This document shows, piece after piece, positions 1 to 7,690 of a DNA stretch of 13,249 nucleotides. Origin of the DNA: UMGS1696 sp963643035 (GTDB taxonomy: Bacteria > Bacillota > Clostridia > Oscillospirales > CAG-272). Numbering within the stretch: the first letter of the stretch is position 1; each line of letters begins with the position of its first letter. The stretch is from the NCBI GenBank assembly GCA_963643035.1, contig CAVIKO010000053.1, positions 1 through 13,249 of the forward strand. The letters are read 5' to 3'. The notes under the pieces are model-generated. The model did no database searches. It saw only the letters and a list, made by a program, of their open reading frames with translations, and had not been told where the DNA came from. The translations under genes were made by a program, and so were the position numbers.

Positions 1-54
1 TCTTATGCCTTCGGATTGGGAAAGGTACATTGTTTTTTGAAAGGAAGCATCTCA

Positions 55-663
55 ATGAAGGAACTCATGAACGCCACCGAATCTGCGCGGCTTCTCGCAC
101 GGCGACTGACGATTTTGTTCTATCTCACCATTGCCCAGTTTATTCTCGGCTATCTCACCAAGGATACGGTACTTTCATTTGCACCTTGGCTACGGTACCC
201 AGTGTATGTGCTGCTTGCCGTATGCGGCATCGCGGCAACAGTCTGTCTCTGGATGTGTGCACCAGCCTGTGACCGGTATCAGAAAGCGGCAATTTTCACG
301 GGACTCGGGGTATTCATGGACAGTATCGTCCGTTTTTCAAACAACACCTATGTGGACGCCATGATTGGGTATCCAGCGATCGTCATCACCACTTTCGCAC
401 TGTATCTCACCTATACCGCTCACGCCGTGATCCTTGACGACAGGGACGCCCGCCTTGCCGTACGATTCCGGGAACTTTGGCGTTACACTCTCGTTACCGT
501 GGTAGCGATGTTTCTTGCACCGTTTCTGGCGCGCGTTTCCGGAATATTCGCCCTCCTGCTTCTGGTCGCCGCGACCATCGGAAACATCATCGCGACCATC
601 GCCGCCATTGTATCGTTGCGGCAGATGCTCCGGATTCTGGAACGGGACAGCATGGCGCATTGA
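55..663 (+). CDS. Multi-pass integral membrane protein of unknown function
   Basis: This 202-residue protein is not one I recognise. It is very hydrophobic, with about five or six probable membrane segments near residues 18-36, 48-69, 77-92, 104-124, 145-160 and 162-186, and short charged loops such as LDDRDARLAVRFRE between them. There is no signal peptide and no catalytic motif that I can see. I chose the ATG at 55 because AGGAAG at 42-47 sits 7 bases upstream. An in-frame TTG at 16 would add 13 residues but lacks such a site, and a second ATG at 67 is less well placed. The start of its transcription unit is probably left of or at the window edge, as I see no clear promoter in the first 50 bases. 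A long inverted repeat follows the stop codon. It could be a small transporter-like or stress-related membrane protein, but nothing in the sequence decides this. Confidence 0.75.
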   Translation: MKELMNATESARLLARRLTILFYLTIAQFILGYLTKDTVLSFAPWLRYPVYVLLAVCGIAATVCLWMCAPACDRYQKAAIFTGLGVFMDSIVRFSNNTYVDAMIGYPAIVITTFALYLTYTAHAVILDDRDARLAVRFRELWRYTLVTVVAMFLAPFLARVSGIFALLLLVAATIGNIIATIAAIVSLRQMLRILERDSMAH

Positions 664-669
664 GTCTCT

Positions 670-714
670 GATTTTTCTTCATTTCTCTACTGAGTAGAGA
701 AATGAAGAAAAATC
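670..714. repeat. Long perfect inverted repeat (22-bp arms)
   Basis: The arms at 670-691 and 693-714 are perfect reverse complements separated by one base, so the RNA could fold into a 21-bp stem closed by the triloop TGA (691-693). The left arm begins GATTTTTCTT and the right arm ends AAGAAAAATC, which makes the structure AT-rich and symmetric. It begins 7 bases after the stop codon of the upstream membrane protein gene. A classical T-run does not follow directly on the plus strand. It may protect the 3' end of the mRNA, help termination, or be a copy of a dispersed palindromic element. Only the symmetry itself is certain. Confidence 0.85.
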
Positions 715-716
715 CT

Positions 717-734
717 GTTGCATTTGCAACTTTT
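717..734 (+). terminator. Weak hairpin with T-run after the inverted repeat
   Basis: GTTGCA (717-722) and TGCAAC (725-730) form a short stem around TT, followed by TTTT at 731-734. With the large hairpin just before it, this may end transcription of the upstream membrane protein gene. The stem is short and the T-run brief, so this is a tentative call. Confidence 0.3.
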
Positions 735-773
735 CTACTCTCCGTATACCTCTCGCACAAGCCATTCCACCCA

Positions 774-821
774 CCGTAGAGCAGCAACATTTCCCGTAGA
801 ATTTGTTTACCTGCCCGTAGA
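774..821. promoter_or_regulatory. Three direct CCGTAGA repeats spaced two helical turns
   Basis: CCGTAGA occurs at 774-780, 794-800 and 815-821, with start-to-start distances of 20 and 21 bases, about two turns of DNA. The last two copies share a longer CCCGTAGAA. They lie about 90-135 bases upstream of the proposed -10 element of the hemolysin III family gene. Such phasing is typical of binding sites for a regulator on one face of the DNA, but I know of no regulator for this motif and chance is possible. Confidence 0.25.
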
Positions 822-906
822 ACCTATGACGGCGCGATAGAGTATTCTCCTTCTTTCGAAATAGACCCGCTCGAACCATCTGTGGGTGTACGTTTTCTTC
901 CCTTTG

Positions 907-915
907 TGGTATGCT
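907..915 (+). promoter_or_regulatory. Extended -10 promoter candidate for trhA
   Basis: TGG followed by TATGCT (910-915) matches an extended -10 element (TGn plus four of six TATAAT positions). The -35 region 17 bases upstream (887-892) matches consensus poorly. It would give a leader of about 35 bases before the ATG at 957, with AGGAG in it. Other promoters in this window carry the same TG-n feature, which supports the call modestly. Confidence 0.35.
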
Positions 916-956
916 ATGACCATCGAATCCATAACCATAAAGGAGTGACACCACGC

Positions 957-1631
957 ATGATCACACGTACACCACTGAAGGATAGAGTTTTACCGAATTA
1001 TACCCGCGGCGAGGACATTGCCAACATGGTCACGCACATCATCGGCGGCGTTCTTGGAATCGTCGTTCTCGTGCTGACCGTTCTCGTTTCCGCGTATCAC
1101 CACAATGTCTGGGGAATCGTCTCCAGCGCAATCTACGGCTTCTCCATGATCGCTCTATATTCCGTATCCAGCGTCTATCATGGGCTTCGTCCCGGTATGG
1201 GCAAAAAGGTCATGCAGGTAATTGACCACTGCACCATCTATCTTCTCATCGCCGGCACGTATACGCCGATCCTCCTCTCCGCCATCCGTCCTGATTATGC
1301 TACGCTCGCCTGGATCGTCTTTGGCGTGGAATGGGGACTGGTTGCGTTCGCCGTCGTTTTCACCGCCATTGACCACAATCGCTACGCCAAGCTGTCCATG
1401 ATTTGCTATCTCGGCATGGGCTGGTGCATCATTCTCGTACTCCGCGCCACGCTTGCCGCACTGGGAATCGCCGGATTTTTCTGGATCCTCGCAGGCGGCA
1501 TCGCGTATACGGTTGGCGCCGCGCTCTACGGTATCGGACACAGCCACCATATCTTCCACACAATTTTTCACGTATTTGTGGTGGCAGGCAGTCTTCTGCA
1601 GGCAGTCGGCATTTTGCTGTACGCGCTGTGA
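957..1631 (+). CDS. trhA: PAQR / hemolysin III family membrane protein
   Basis: The 224-residue protein has about seven membrane segments and the signature residues of the bacterial hemolysin III (YqfA/TrhA, PAQR-related) family. These are GEDIANMVTH near residues 18-27, SSVYH at 71-75 (S-x3-H), IDHCTIYLLIAGTYTP starting at 89 (D90, H91), and a C-terminal HTIFH pair (H201, H205). In this family the Asp and His residues bind a zinc ion in the membrane and are proposed to act as a hydrolase centre. TrhA homologues are linked to membrane homeostasis, and hemolysis is a historical name rather than a proven role. The start at ATG 957 follows AGGAG at 941-945, a somewhat long spacing. An upstream extension beginning at 882 lacks family similarity. 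The length is normal for the family. It appears to be transcribed alone, with a terminator 40 bases after the stop. Confidence 0.93.
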   Translation: MITRTPLKDRVLPNYTRGEDIANMVTHIIGGVLGIVVLVLTVLVSAYHHNVWGIVSSAIYGFSMIALYSVSSVYHGLRPGMGKKVMQVIDHCTIYLLIAGTYTPILLSAIRPDYATLAWIVFGVEWGLVAFAVVFTAIDHNRYAKLSMICYLGMGWCIILVLRATLAALGIAGFFWILAGGIAYTVGAALYGIGHSHHIFHTIFHVFVVAGSLLQAVGILLYAL

Positions 1632-1671
1632 GCCTGATCGTTCTTCATACTATTAAGAAAATACGAAATAC

Positions 1672-1713
1672 ATCCGCTGTATACCGCTCTTGCTGTGCTA
1701 CAGCGGATTTTTT
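1672..1713 (+). terminator. Rho-independent terminator after trhA
   Basis: A perfect 10-bp stem, ATCCGCTGTA (1672-1681) with TACAGCGGAT (1699-1708), has a 17-base loop and is followed directly by a T-run to 1713. It lies about 40 bases after the stop of the hemolysin III family gene. The next 146 bases up to the lipoprotein promoter hold no gene that I can support. Confidence 0.85.
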
Positions 1714-1859
1714 ATCTGTATTTCCCAACGGCGCGCGCACCAAACTTACCGCCATAGAGATGCTTTGGGCGTTCTGCTCTATCTGATAGGACGAGATGTA
1801 GAGTATGTCATACACCGGCGAGAACGAACCGCTCTCTGTGTAAGTTCATATGTCCCATA

Positions 1860-1888
1860 TTGACAATTGTCACGCTGTGTGATATAAT
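1860..1888 (+). promoter_or_regulatory. Full-consensus sigma-A promoter of the lipoprotein gene
   Basis: TTGACA (1860-1865) and TATAAT (1883-1888) both match consensus exactly and are separated by exactly 17 bases. Transcription should begin near 1895, giving a leader of only about 18 bases that carries the ribosome binding site. Such a strong promoter normally needs a repressor if expression is to be conditional, and the palindrome over the -35 box is a candidate for that control. Confidence 0.92.
1861..1872. promoter_or_regulatory. Perfect palindrome TGACAATTGTCA overlapping the -35 box
   Basis: TGACAATTGTCA is its own reverse complement over 12 bases and covers five of the six bases of the -35 hexamer plus the start of the spacer. 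A dimeric repressor bound here would block RNA polymerase. TGAC/GTCA half-sites occur in operators of MarR- and GntR-type regulators, but no regulator gene is in the window and the family cannot be fixed from the site alone. The palindrome is certain; the operator role is inferred. Confidence 0.55.
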
Positions 1889-1912
1889 ATGCCTCCGAAA
1901 GAAGGTGTACCT

Positions 1913-3430
1913 ATGAAAAAACGTATTTTATCCCTGCTGCTTGCTGCTTTGCTCCTGTCTTCCGCAACAGCCTGCGGCAACGACAGCAGTTCCGCAAAAG
2001 ACGAAAACTCCAATTCCACCTCCACCACCCCGGAGAGTACCGCCACAGATGTGGTTACAGAGGATACCGCTCTTACAGATTCCCTGCCGGACGGGCTTGA
2101 TTTCGGCGGTGCAAGCTACACGATCTATGCCCGCGAGGATCTCGAATGGGGGACGGAGATGTACGTCGAAGAACTGACCGGTGAGATCGTCAACGACGCG
2201 ATCTACAACAGAAGCAGAGCTGTGGACGAGCAGCTCAACGTTTCAATCGGACAGATCTCGGCACCCGGTATTTGGGGTAACGAAACGTCCTTCCAAGAAG
2301 CGATCCGTTCTGCAGTCATGGCAGGCGACAACACCTATCAGCTTGTCGCCGGATATGCCTATTATATCACCGCGCTTGCCACCGACGGACTTTTCATGAA
2401 TCTTTTGAGTGTGCCGTATATCGATTTTGAGAAGCCGTGGTGGAACAGCGACCTACGGGATGAACTTACCCTGTATGATCAGCTCTATTTCGCATGCGGT
2501 GATCTGTCCCTGACGCTGCTCTCCTCCACGTTCTGCATGTTTTTCAACAAGGACATGGCAACAAAGTACAACGTACCGGATCTCTATGAAACAGTGCAGA
2601 ACGGCAATTGGACCTACGACAATATGTACTCTCTTGCCCAGAGCATTTCCGTGGACATCAACGGTGACGGTGTAATGGACAAGGAGGATGAATACGGTCT
2701 CGTCATGCCCATCGGCAACCAATGCGACCTACTATTCGCCGCCTTTGACCAGCCGCTAACCGCCAAGAACGATGACGGCTCCATCTCCCTCCGTATGGGC
2801 GACCAGAAGGCACAGGACATCGCAGACCGGATGATGGACATCTTCACGAAAAACGAGGGTGCCTTCTGCGTTGATGAGGAAAGCACCACCGAACAGACGC
2901 ATTACCTCCCGTTCCGCGAGGGCAGAGCGCTCATGGTCGTCGCGTCCTTCAATTTTGCCGAAAAGACACTGCGCAATCTCGATCTCTCCTATGGTATCAT
3001 CCCGTTCCCGAAGTACGACGAGAATCAACAAAAATATCAGACGATCTCTCAGGATGCGTACTCCCTGTTCTGCGTACCGCTGACCGCCGGGGATAGCGAA
3101 ATGATCGGTGCTGTAACGGAGGCACTTGCGTTCAATTCCTACGAAAATGTCACACCCGCATACTTTGAAACCGCGATGAAAGCAAAGTACAGTCAAGATG
3201 AAGCGTCTGCCCGTATGCTCGACATCATCCGCGATGGACTCACATTCAACTTTGGATTCGTGAATTCCTCCTCCTGCGAGAACATGATCCATATCCTCCG
3301 CGATGTCGCCGCCTCTAACAAGAGCTACTCTACGATCTACGCCGCGAACGAGGCAAAGTACACCGCAGCCATCAACACCCTTGTCGAAAAGTACAAGGAA
3401 CTGGGCGAAAAACTGGCTGCTGCGCAATAA
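1913..3430 (+). CDS. ABC-transporter extracellular solute (sugar)-binding lipoprotein
   Basis: This 505-residue protein has the form of a family 1 type carbohydrate-binding lipoprotein. It has MKKR, a hydrophobic stretch to residue 19, and a lipobox-like ATAC with Cys21 as the probable lipidated residue. A Ser/Thr/Asp-rich linker runs to about residue 60, followed by a large mature domain. A segment at 248-259 has D248, N250, D252, G253, D256 and D259 in the pattern of an EF-hand-type calcium loop (DINGDGVMDKED). I chose ATG 1913 because AAGAAGG at 1899-1905 is 7 bases upstream and translation from it gives a normal signal peptide. The in-frame ATG at 1889 overlaps the end of the -10 box and precedes the likely transcription start. 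It is expected to deliver an oligosaccharide to an ABC permease, yet no permease gene is adjacent. Convergent glycosidase genes suggest their substrate, which is inference. Confidence 0.88.
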   Translation: MKKRILSLLLAALLLSSATACGNDSSSAKDENSNSTSTTPESTATDVVTEDTALTDSLPDGLDFGGASYTIYAREDLEWGTEMYVEELTGEIVNDAIYNRSRAVDEQLNVSIGQISAPGIWGNETSFQEAIRSAVMAGDNTYQLVAGYAYYITALATDGLFMNLLSVPYIDFEKPWWNSDLRDELTLYDQLYFACGDLSLTLLSSTFCMFFNKDMATKYNVPDLYETVQNGNWTYDNMYSLAQSISVDINGDGVMDKEDEYGLVMPIGNQCDLLFAAFDQPLTAKNDDGSISLRMGDQKAQDIADRMMDIFTKNEGAFCVDEESTTEQTHYLPFREGRALMVVASFNFAEKTLRNLDLSYGIIPFPKYDENQQKYQTISQDAYSLFCVPLTAGDSEMIGAVTEALAFNSYENVTPAYFETAMKAKYSQDEASARMLDIIRDGLTFNFGFVNSSSCENMIHILRDVAASNKSYSTIYAANEAKYTAAINTLVEKYKELGEKLAAAQ

Positions 3431-3445
3431 TCCCCCACATATAGA

Positions 3446-3489
3446 AGAACCGCGCCGGAATCTCAAAAGGAGAAACCGACGCGGTTTTT
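3446..3489. terminator. Terminator between convergent lipoprotein and glycosidase genes
   Basis: AACCGCG (3448-3454) pairs with CGCGGTT (3480-3486). The stem can extend through flanking AAG/TTTTT by a wobble pair, and a T-rich run follows on the plus strand. It lies 16 bases after the lipoprotein stop and 10 bases beyond the stop of the minus-strand glycosidase gene. On the minus strand the hairpin is followed by TTCTTCT, so weaker two-way use is possible. The loop of about 25 bases is long. Confidence 0.7.
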
Positions 3490-3496
3490 CTATGCC

Positions 3497-5314
3497 TTAT
3501 CCCTCGACGGAATATGTATTCGCATCAAAATCGACTGTTATCCGCACACCGTTTGCGAACGTGGTGCGCTGGACTCTGCCGTTCTCCGAGACAAACTCAT
3601 GGCGGAGCATCTCGGACAGTGCCACACGTTTGTTCAGTTCGCACGCTGCCTGTACCTCCGCAATCCGCGCCGCATCCGCGTTGATCGGGCAGTACACGGG
3701 ATTGCCGTTCAGAATCGCGTGCATATAGGCAGAATCATTCTGCGGGATCCCCCAGCCGCCGCGTGAATCCTTCCCGTTGATCCACGGAATGACCACACAG
3801 TCGTGATAGACGAGATTCAAAAACGGGATCGGTATGCCGACCGGATCCGCCGTGGACGATCCGAGATTGGACGTGAAAAACGGCGCGTGGTGACACAGCA
3901 CCTGCGAGGAAAGCATGCACCCAAGCGTTTCCTCTGAGGATGGGATGATCCCGCGGCTGGTCAAAATATCGAAACACTGCCGTCTCGCCCGTGCGCACTG
4001 CTCGCGTGTCATCGGATGCCGCTTGTTAAAGCATTCATCCAAAGCAACCACGGAGAACACATCGAGATACGAACCATCAAGTCCGATGCCCAGCTTTTCA
4101 AACGTGTCGTAATTGCGCGAAACATAATCTGGTGCCAGCGTTGCACAAAGGAGAGAATGTGGACCGCCGTGCCAGATCGAGCAGAACGGATGGCTGCCAT
4201 CCTCGTTTTCACACGCGTTGTCCATATCGAACGACGGCGCGTCATAGTAGTAATCGCGGTACTGGTCGTGGATGCCGAAGAGGTAGCCAAGCTCCCTTGC
4301 CGTATCGGACAGCCGTTTCATACCCGCGGCCCCGCCTGCTTTCTCATGCGGCGGGAACGGATCCGGGTGGAGATTGTCGTATCCGTGATTGCCCCAGCCG
4401 TCGAGGTGGATGTACGCCTCCCGTAGACCACGGTCATGGAGCGCACGGAGCTGCGCTGCTCTCTCATCGAACGTGATGTAGTAATCGTTCTTTTCCGGCT
4501 CGTCCTTGTTATAATAATTAGATCCCGGGGAAATATGTACCGCAATGCCCTCATGGATAATCGGTGCGCCAATGAGCCGTGCGACATTGGGGTTTTTCGC
4601 GATTTTTGCCGTCAGCGGGACAAGCTCCCCATGTTCATCCACGTAAGCGCGGTAAGCTTTCGCAATAGTGTTGTAGTCGCCGTTTTCGAAGAAGCGGTAG
4701 AGCATCCGCCGCCAATAACGCATTTCTCCGAGGGACGGTACAAAATACGGGCAGACCCTCTCGCAATCCAAACGGTACCGCGCGTCATACGGTGTATCAA
4801 AGATCGCGGCATAGGCACTGCTGTCCCAGACTTGACCGTACACAGGAATGTACGCATCGCGCTCAAAGACAATGCCAGACGCGAGCTGAATCGGATGCCC
4901 CGCCGGGACGAGCGTCCCCTGCATCCGAGGCAGTACCGTATAACCGTGTCCTTCCGGTACGTTAAAATCAAAGCCTGCTGGGAACGCTACAGCACGCACA
5001 TCCGGCTTGCCCGCTTCCTCCGTGAGACTGGCGAAATAAAGATCATCCCGCGTCTTTTGCAGCGTTACTCTGGTCGTGACCGTCACGCCTTCTCCAAAAT
5101 CGTAAAGTGCCTCTACACCATGACATACGCCGGTATCGATGAGCGTTTCTGAGAGAAGCTGTGCCTCATCAAAATAGAGTCTGCCCCGTCTGCCCGTTTC
5201 GATATACGGTCTGGTCGTCATGCTCCATTCCGCACCATTGCAAAGCCGCACTGCATACCGCAGCCCCGCCGTATCCGCAAACACGGAAAGCTCTCTTCCC
5301 TGAATCGTTAGCAT
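3497..5314 (-). CDS. Cytoplasmic glycoside hydrolase-like protein, GH101-like/DUF5696-like
   Basis: The 605-residue protein has a beta-rich N-terminal part (about 1-235) and then a probable TIM barrel (about 250-520). Conserved-looking motifs are HLDGWGNHGYDNLHPD starting at 303, GIHDQYRDYY at 347, GLDGSYLDVFS ending at 421 (Asp418) and PSSEETLG at 458-465 (Glu461/Glu462). An Asp on a barrel strand followed about 43 residues later by a Glu resembles the nucleophile and acid/base layout of GH101-type enzymes, so these are my catalytic candidates. There is no signal peptide. The start follows AAAGGAG with 8-9 bases to ATG. It lies 84 bases after the 756-aa glycosidase gene on the same strand and is probably its operon partner. 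That gap contains the small palindrome TGAGATTCTCA at 5342-5352. I recognise the general family, annotated mostly as hypothetical or DUF5696-like, but not the substrate. Confidence 0.72.
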   Translation of the reverse strand: MLTIQGRELSVFADTAGLRYAVRLCNGAEWSMTTRPYIETGRRGRLYFDEAQLLSETLIDTGVCHGVEALYDFGEGVTVTTRVTLQKTRDDLYFASLTEEAGKPDVRAVAFPAGFDFNVPEGHGYTVLPRMQGTLVPAGHPIQLASGIVFERDAYIPVYGQVWDSSAYAAIFDTPYDARYRLDCERVCPYFVPSLGEMRYWRRMLYRFFENGDYNTIAKAYRAYVDEHGELVPLTAKIAKNPNVARLIGAPIIHEGIAVHISPGSNYYNKDEPEKNDYYITFDERAAQLRALHDRGLREAYIHLDGWGNHGYDNLHPDPFPPHEKAGGAAGMKRLSDTARELGYLFGIHDQYRDYYYDAPSFDMDNACENEDGSHPFCSIWHGGPHSLLCATLAPDYVSRNYDTFEKLGIGLDGSYLDVFSVVALDECFNKRHPMTREQCARARRQCFDILTSRGIIPSSEETLGCMLSSQVLCHHAPFFTSNLGSSTADPVGIPIPFLNLVYHDCVVIPWINGKDSRGGWGIPQNDSAYMHAILNGNPVYCPINADAARIAEVQAACELNKRVALSEMLRHEFVSENGRVQRTTFANGVRITVDFDANTYSVEG

Positions 5315-5398
5315 CTTTTCATCTCCTTTTCAATTTTTTTATGAGATTCTCAGTATTGTTGTATTCTCTAAGGACGCGCCGGATCCATCTGCCGGAAA

Positions 5399-7669
5399 TC
5401 AGCAGCCTCCCGCATTTTCTCGTCTATCCGCGATTTCCACCGTTATGCCGGACGCGCCTGTCTCCACAGGCTTTCCGTAGGTATTCGCCATGCTCCCGGT
5501 GATCTGCCACGACACAGTGTTCTCCCCCTCTGTGAGCAGTGCCGTGATGTCCATTTCCCACGGCTTCCAGAGAAGTACGCCGGCGGTCTTTCCATTGACG
5601 GTCACATCCGCACGGTCATGGATTTCGGCGAATCGGAGCGTACAACGGCGACCCTCCGCAGGCGTATAGGTGAAGCTGTGCCGATTTTCTCCGAGTGCGA
5701 CGATCTCTGTCGGATCCCAGATCGGCGTTTCTCCGAGTTTTGGCAGCGCGTCTGTATTCAGGCCGAAAATCACCGCTTCTCTCGCACCAATATGAACCGG
5801 ATACGCGAATCCGTCCTTGTGGATCGATCCGCACACCGGAGCCGTTTTTCCTGTGAACGCGTCAAAACGATAGGCGGTGCCGGAAATGTTCGTAATAAGG
5901 TTTCCGTCGATTGCGTCATCTCCCTCGTTAAACAAAAGGAAGAACGGATAGCCGCTCTTGGTCAGATGAACAAAACGGAGCGCGGGTGTCTGATGGTCAA
6001 AATACGATGTTTTCTTGCCATGCTTTTTCAGATAATCGGAAAAATCGCTCGAACGAACCATACTGCCGCCTTCCGTTACGAATCTGCCGATAGTCGTGAC
6101 CGTTTCCGCATCCAACCGGAGTCTCGAATCGACCAGAAGCGTATCGTAGGTATATCGGTCAATGCGGATTTTTCCGTCGTGGATGTGCGCGACATCGTTT
6201 AGCTCCTCCATGGTGAGATAGTTGAAGCTGTATCCGTTCTCATAGAGGTACCGCACGGAGGAGACGGGGATGTTGTCCTCCGCTGTCAGCACCGCGAAAT
6301 CGGGATTGTTCGTATTCGTGGCGTTGAGCCAGCAGAGCCGCTTGCAGTAATTCGCGATTGTACGGTATTCATTCCACCAGATGTTACCCGGTCCCACATC
6401 CGGCGGCCGTTCATTCGACTGGAGCGGCGTTTTTAAGGAATAATAGAACGCGTGCGGGAATAGGAGGTTCACGCCGCGTGCCATGAGAAAGTGGATATAC
6501 CAGAACATATCGGCGCAAGAAAAATCCCACGGGTTGTCCGCCTTACCGCACACACCAAAGCACTCACAGCTGTTCCGGGACACACCCTTATGTCTTGCGG
6601 TATCAGCGGCACATTTCGCGAGTACACTGTCGGATGCGGTCAACTCCGTCCCCGGTTCCACCATCCGCCATACAAGATCCTGTCCGGGCACATCAAAGGC
6701 ACGGCACAGTCCGATGTCGTGGCTGGATGCGGGATGGCCCATGAGCGCGACACCATGCTTCAGGCACCAATCAGACAGCGAACCGTAATAGGATTTTGCC
6801 AGACGACGGCGCAGGGCGGTTTGATACACATACTGCGCATCCTTGGCGACACGCTTGTCCTTTGCCGGAAAGAGCAGAGATGCAAGCATAAGGGGATCGC
6901 CGCCCGCTTCTCCAAACGATTCATGAAAATCATATGTCCACGAGATTCTCCCGTCCATCTTTGCACACCGACCGGCAAGAGACGGTTCATCCGTAAAAAA
7001 TCCAATGATGGTCGTGCCGAAATCCGCTCCGAAATGGCGGAAATATGCATCGTGCGTGAGACTCATGAACCGTTCGGTCGCTTCCGGATTGAGCAGATCC
7101 GCGGCAAGCGGGGCATTGGGTGCGCCATCCTCCTCCGCAGGACACAATCCGCGAATCGTACCACCGGTAAAACCTAAGATAAAATCATACCATTTGTAAT
7201 CTGCGGGAACCTTGTCCGTATCCGTGATCACATCATCGAGCAGTCCGTCGTCCGTGAAATGGAGAGCCATGCGCATTTCTGCTTCTTCCCCATCGGCAAG
7301 CGTATATGTCCCGGTCGGTTTTGCGTAGAGACACCGCGCAGCAAACAGTGGATTGCTCCCTGCCACCATCCCATGAGCGGAACCGGACGGATACATTCCC
7401 TCGTCGTACAGCACAAGGAGCATACGCCGTTTCTTCATAGCCTCAATGCATACACCGACAAGCCGGAAATATTCCTCTCCCAGATACCCGCCGTCCACGT
7501 CAAAGCCCATGCGCGGGTGAATCACCAGTCCGTCGATCCCCTTTTTGTGGAAGTCGTCGATCTGCCGGATCAATTCCGTCTCCTCAAGCCTATCATTCCA
7601 GAACCAGAACGGCATCGGAGAGAATCCCGGCCCCGGATTTTTGAATATATCGCATAAAATATCAAACAT
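5399..7669 (-). CDS. GH106-like cytoplasmic glycosyl hydrolase
   Basis: This 756-residue protein resembles the large group annotated as glycosyl hydrolase related to GH106 (alpha-L-rhamnosidases). The N-terminal barrel has PMPFWFWND at 18-26, VIHPRMG at 49-55, YDEGMYPSG at 88-96, FFTDEPS at 224-230 and GHPASSHDIG at 311-320. SCECFGVCG follows at 367-375. Glu228 and Glu369 are plausible catalytic acids. The C-terminal part (about 670-750) has DRADVTVNGKTAGVLLWKP, typical of the galactose-binding-like sandwich of GH2-type sugar-binding domains. No signal peptide is present, so it should act inside the cell. ATG 7669 follows AAAGG at a 6-base spacing. It is the first gene of a minus-strand unit whose second gene is the 605-aa glycosidase. 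The linkage it cleaves is not readable from the sequence: alpha-L-rhamnoside or another deoxysugar linkage is plausible from the family and from fucI nearby. Confidence 0.82.
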   Translation of the reverse strand: MFDILCDIFKNPGPGFSPMPFWFWNDRLEETELIRQIDDFHKKGIDGLVIHPRMGFDVDGGYLGEEYFRLVGVCIEAMKKRRMLLVLYDEGMYPSGSAHGMVAGSNPLFAARCLYAKPTGTYTLADGEEAEMRMALHFTDDGLLDDVITDTDKVPADYKWYDFILGFTGGTIRGLCPAEEDGAPNAPLAADLLNPEATERFMSLTHDAYFRHFGADFGTTIIGFFTDEPSLAGRCAKMDGRISWTYDFHESFGEAGGDPLMLASLLFPAKDKRVAKDAQYVYQTALRRRLAKSYYGSLSDWCLKHGVALMGHPASSHDIGLCRAFDVPGQDLVWRMVEPGTELTASDSVLAKCAADTARHKGVSRNSCECFGVCGKADNPWDFSCADMFWYIHFLMARGVNLLFPHAFYYSLKTPLQSNERPPDVGPGNIWWNEYRTIANYCKRLCWLNATNTNNPDFAVLTAEDNIPVSSVRYLYENGYSFNYLTMEELNDVAHIHDGKIRIDRYTYDTLLVDSRLRLDAETVTTIGRFVTEGGSMVRSSDFSDYLKKHGKKTSYFDHQTPALRFVHLTKSGYPFFLLFNEGDDAIDGNLITNISGTAYRFDAFTGKTAPVCGSIHKDGFAYPVHIGAREAVIFGLNTDALPKLGETPIWDPTEIVALGENRHSFTYTPAEGRRCTLRFAEIHDRADVTVNGKTAGVLLWKPWEMDITALLTEGENTVSWQITGSMANTYGKPVETGASGITVEIADRRENAGGC

Positions 7670-7690
7670 AGCTATCCTTTCTCTGCGGAC

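Noticed and set aside
774..821. The three CCGTAGA copies as a CRISPR array
   Set aside because: The repeats are only 7-9 bases with 13-base gaps, far below the repeat and spacer lengths of CRISPR arrays, and no cas gene is present.
882..956. A 25-residue N-terminal extension of the hemolysin III family protein
   Set aside because: It overlaps the proposed promoter, has no ribosome binding site, and family members begin near the ATG at 957.
2756..3466. Minus-strand open frame of 236 codons opposite the lipoprotein gene
   Set aside because: The plus-strand lipoprotein has a consensus promoter, signal peptide and terminator. The antisense frame has none of these and crosses the terminator.
4436..5152. 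Plus-strand open frame of 238 codons opposite the 605-aa glycosidase gene
   Set aside because: Its composition is Arg/Ile-rich with no domain pattern, and the minus-strand frame has clear enzyme motifs, a ribosome binding site and a sensible start.
6491..7177. Plus-strand open frame of 228 codons opposite the 756-aa glycosidase gene
   Set aside because: It is a shadow of the GH106-like gene, with no ribosome binding site and no recognisable protein features.
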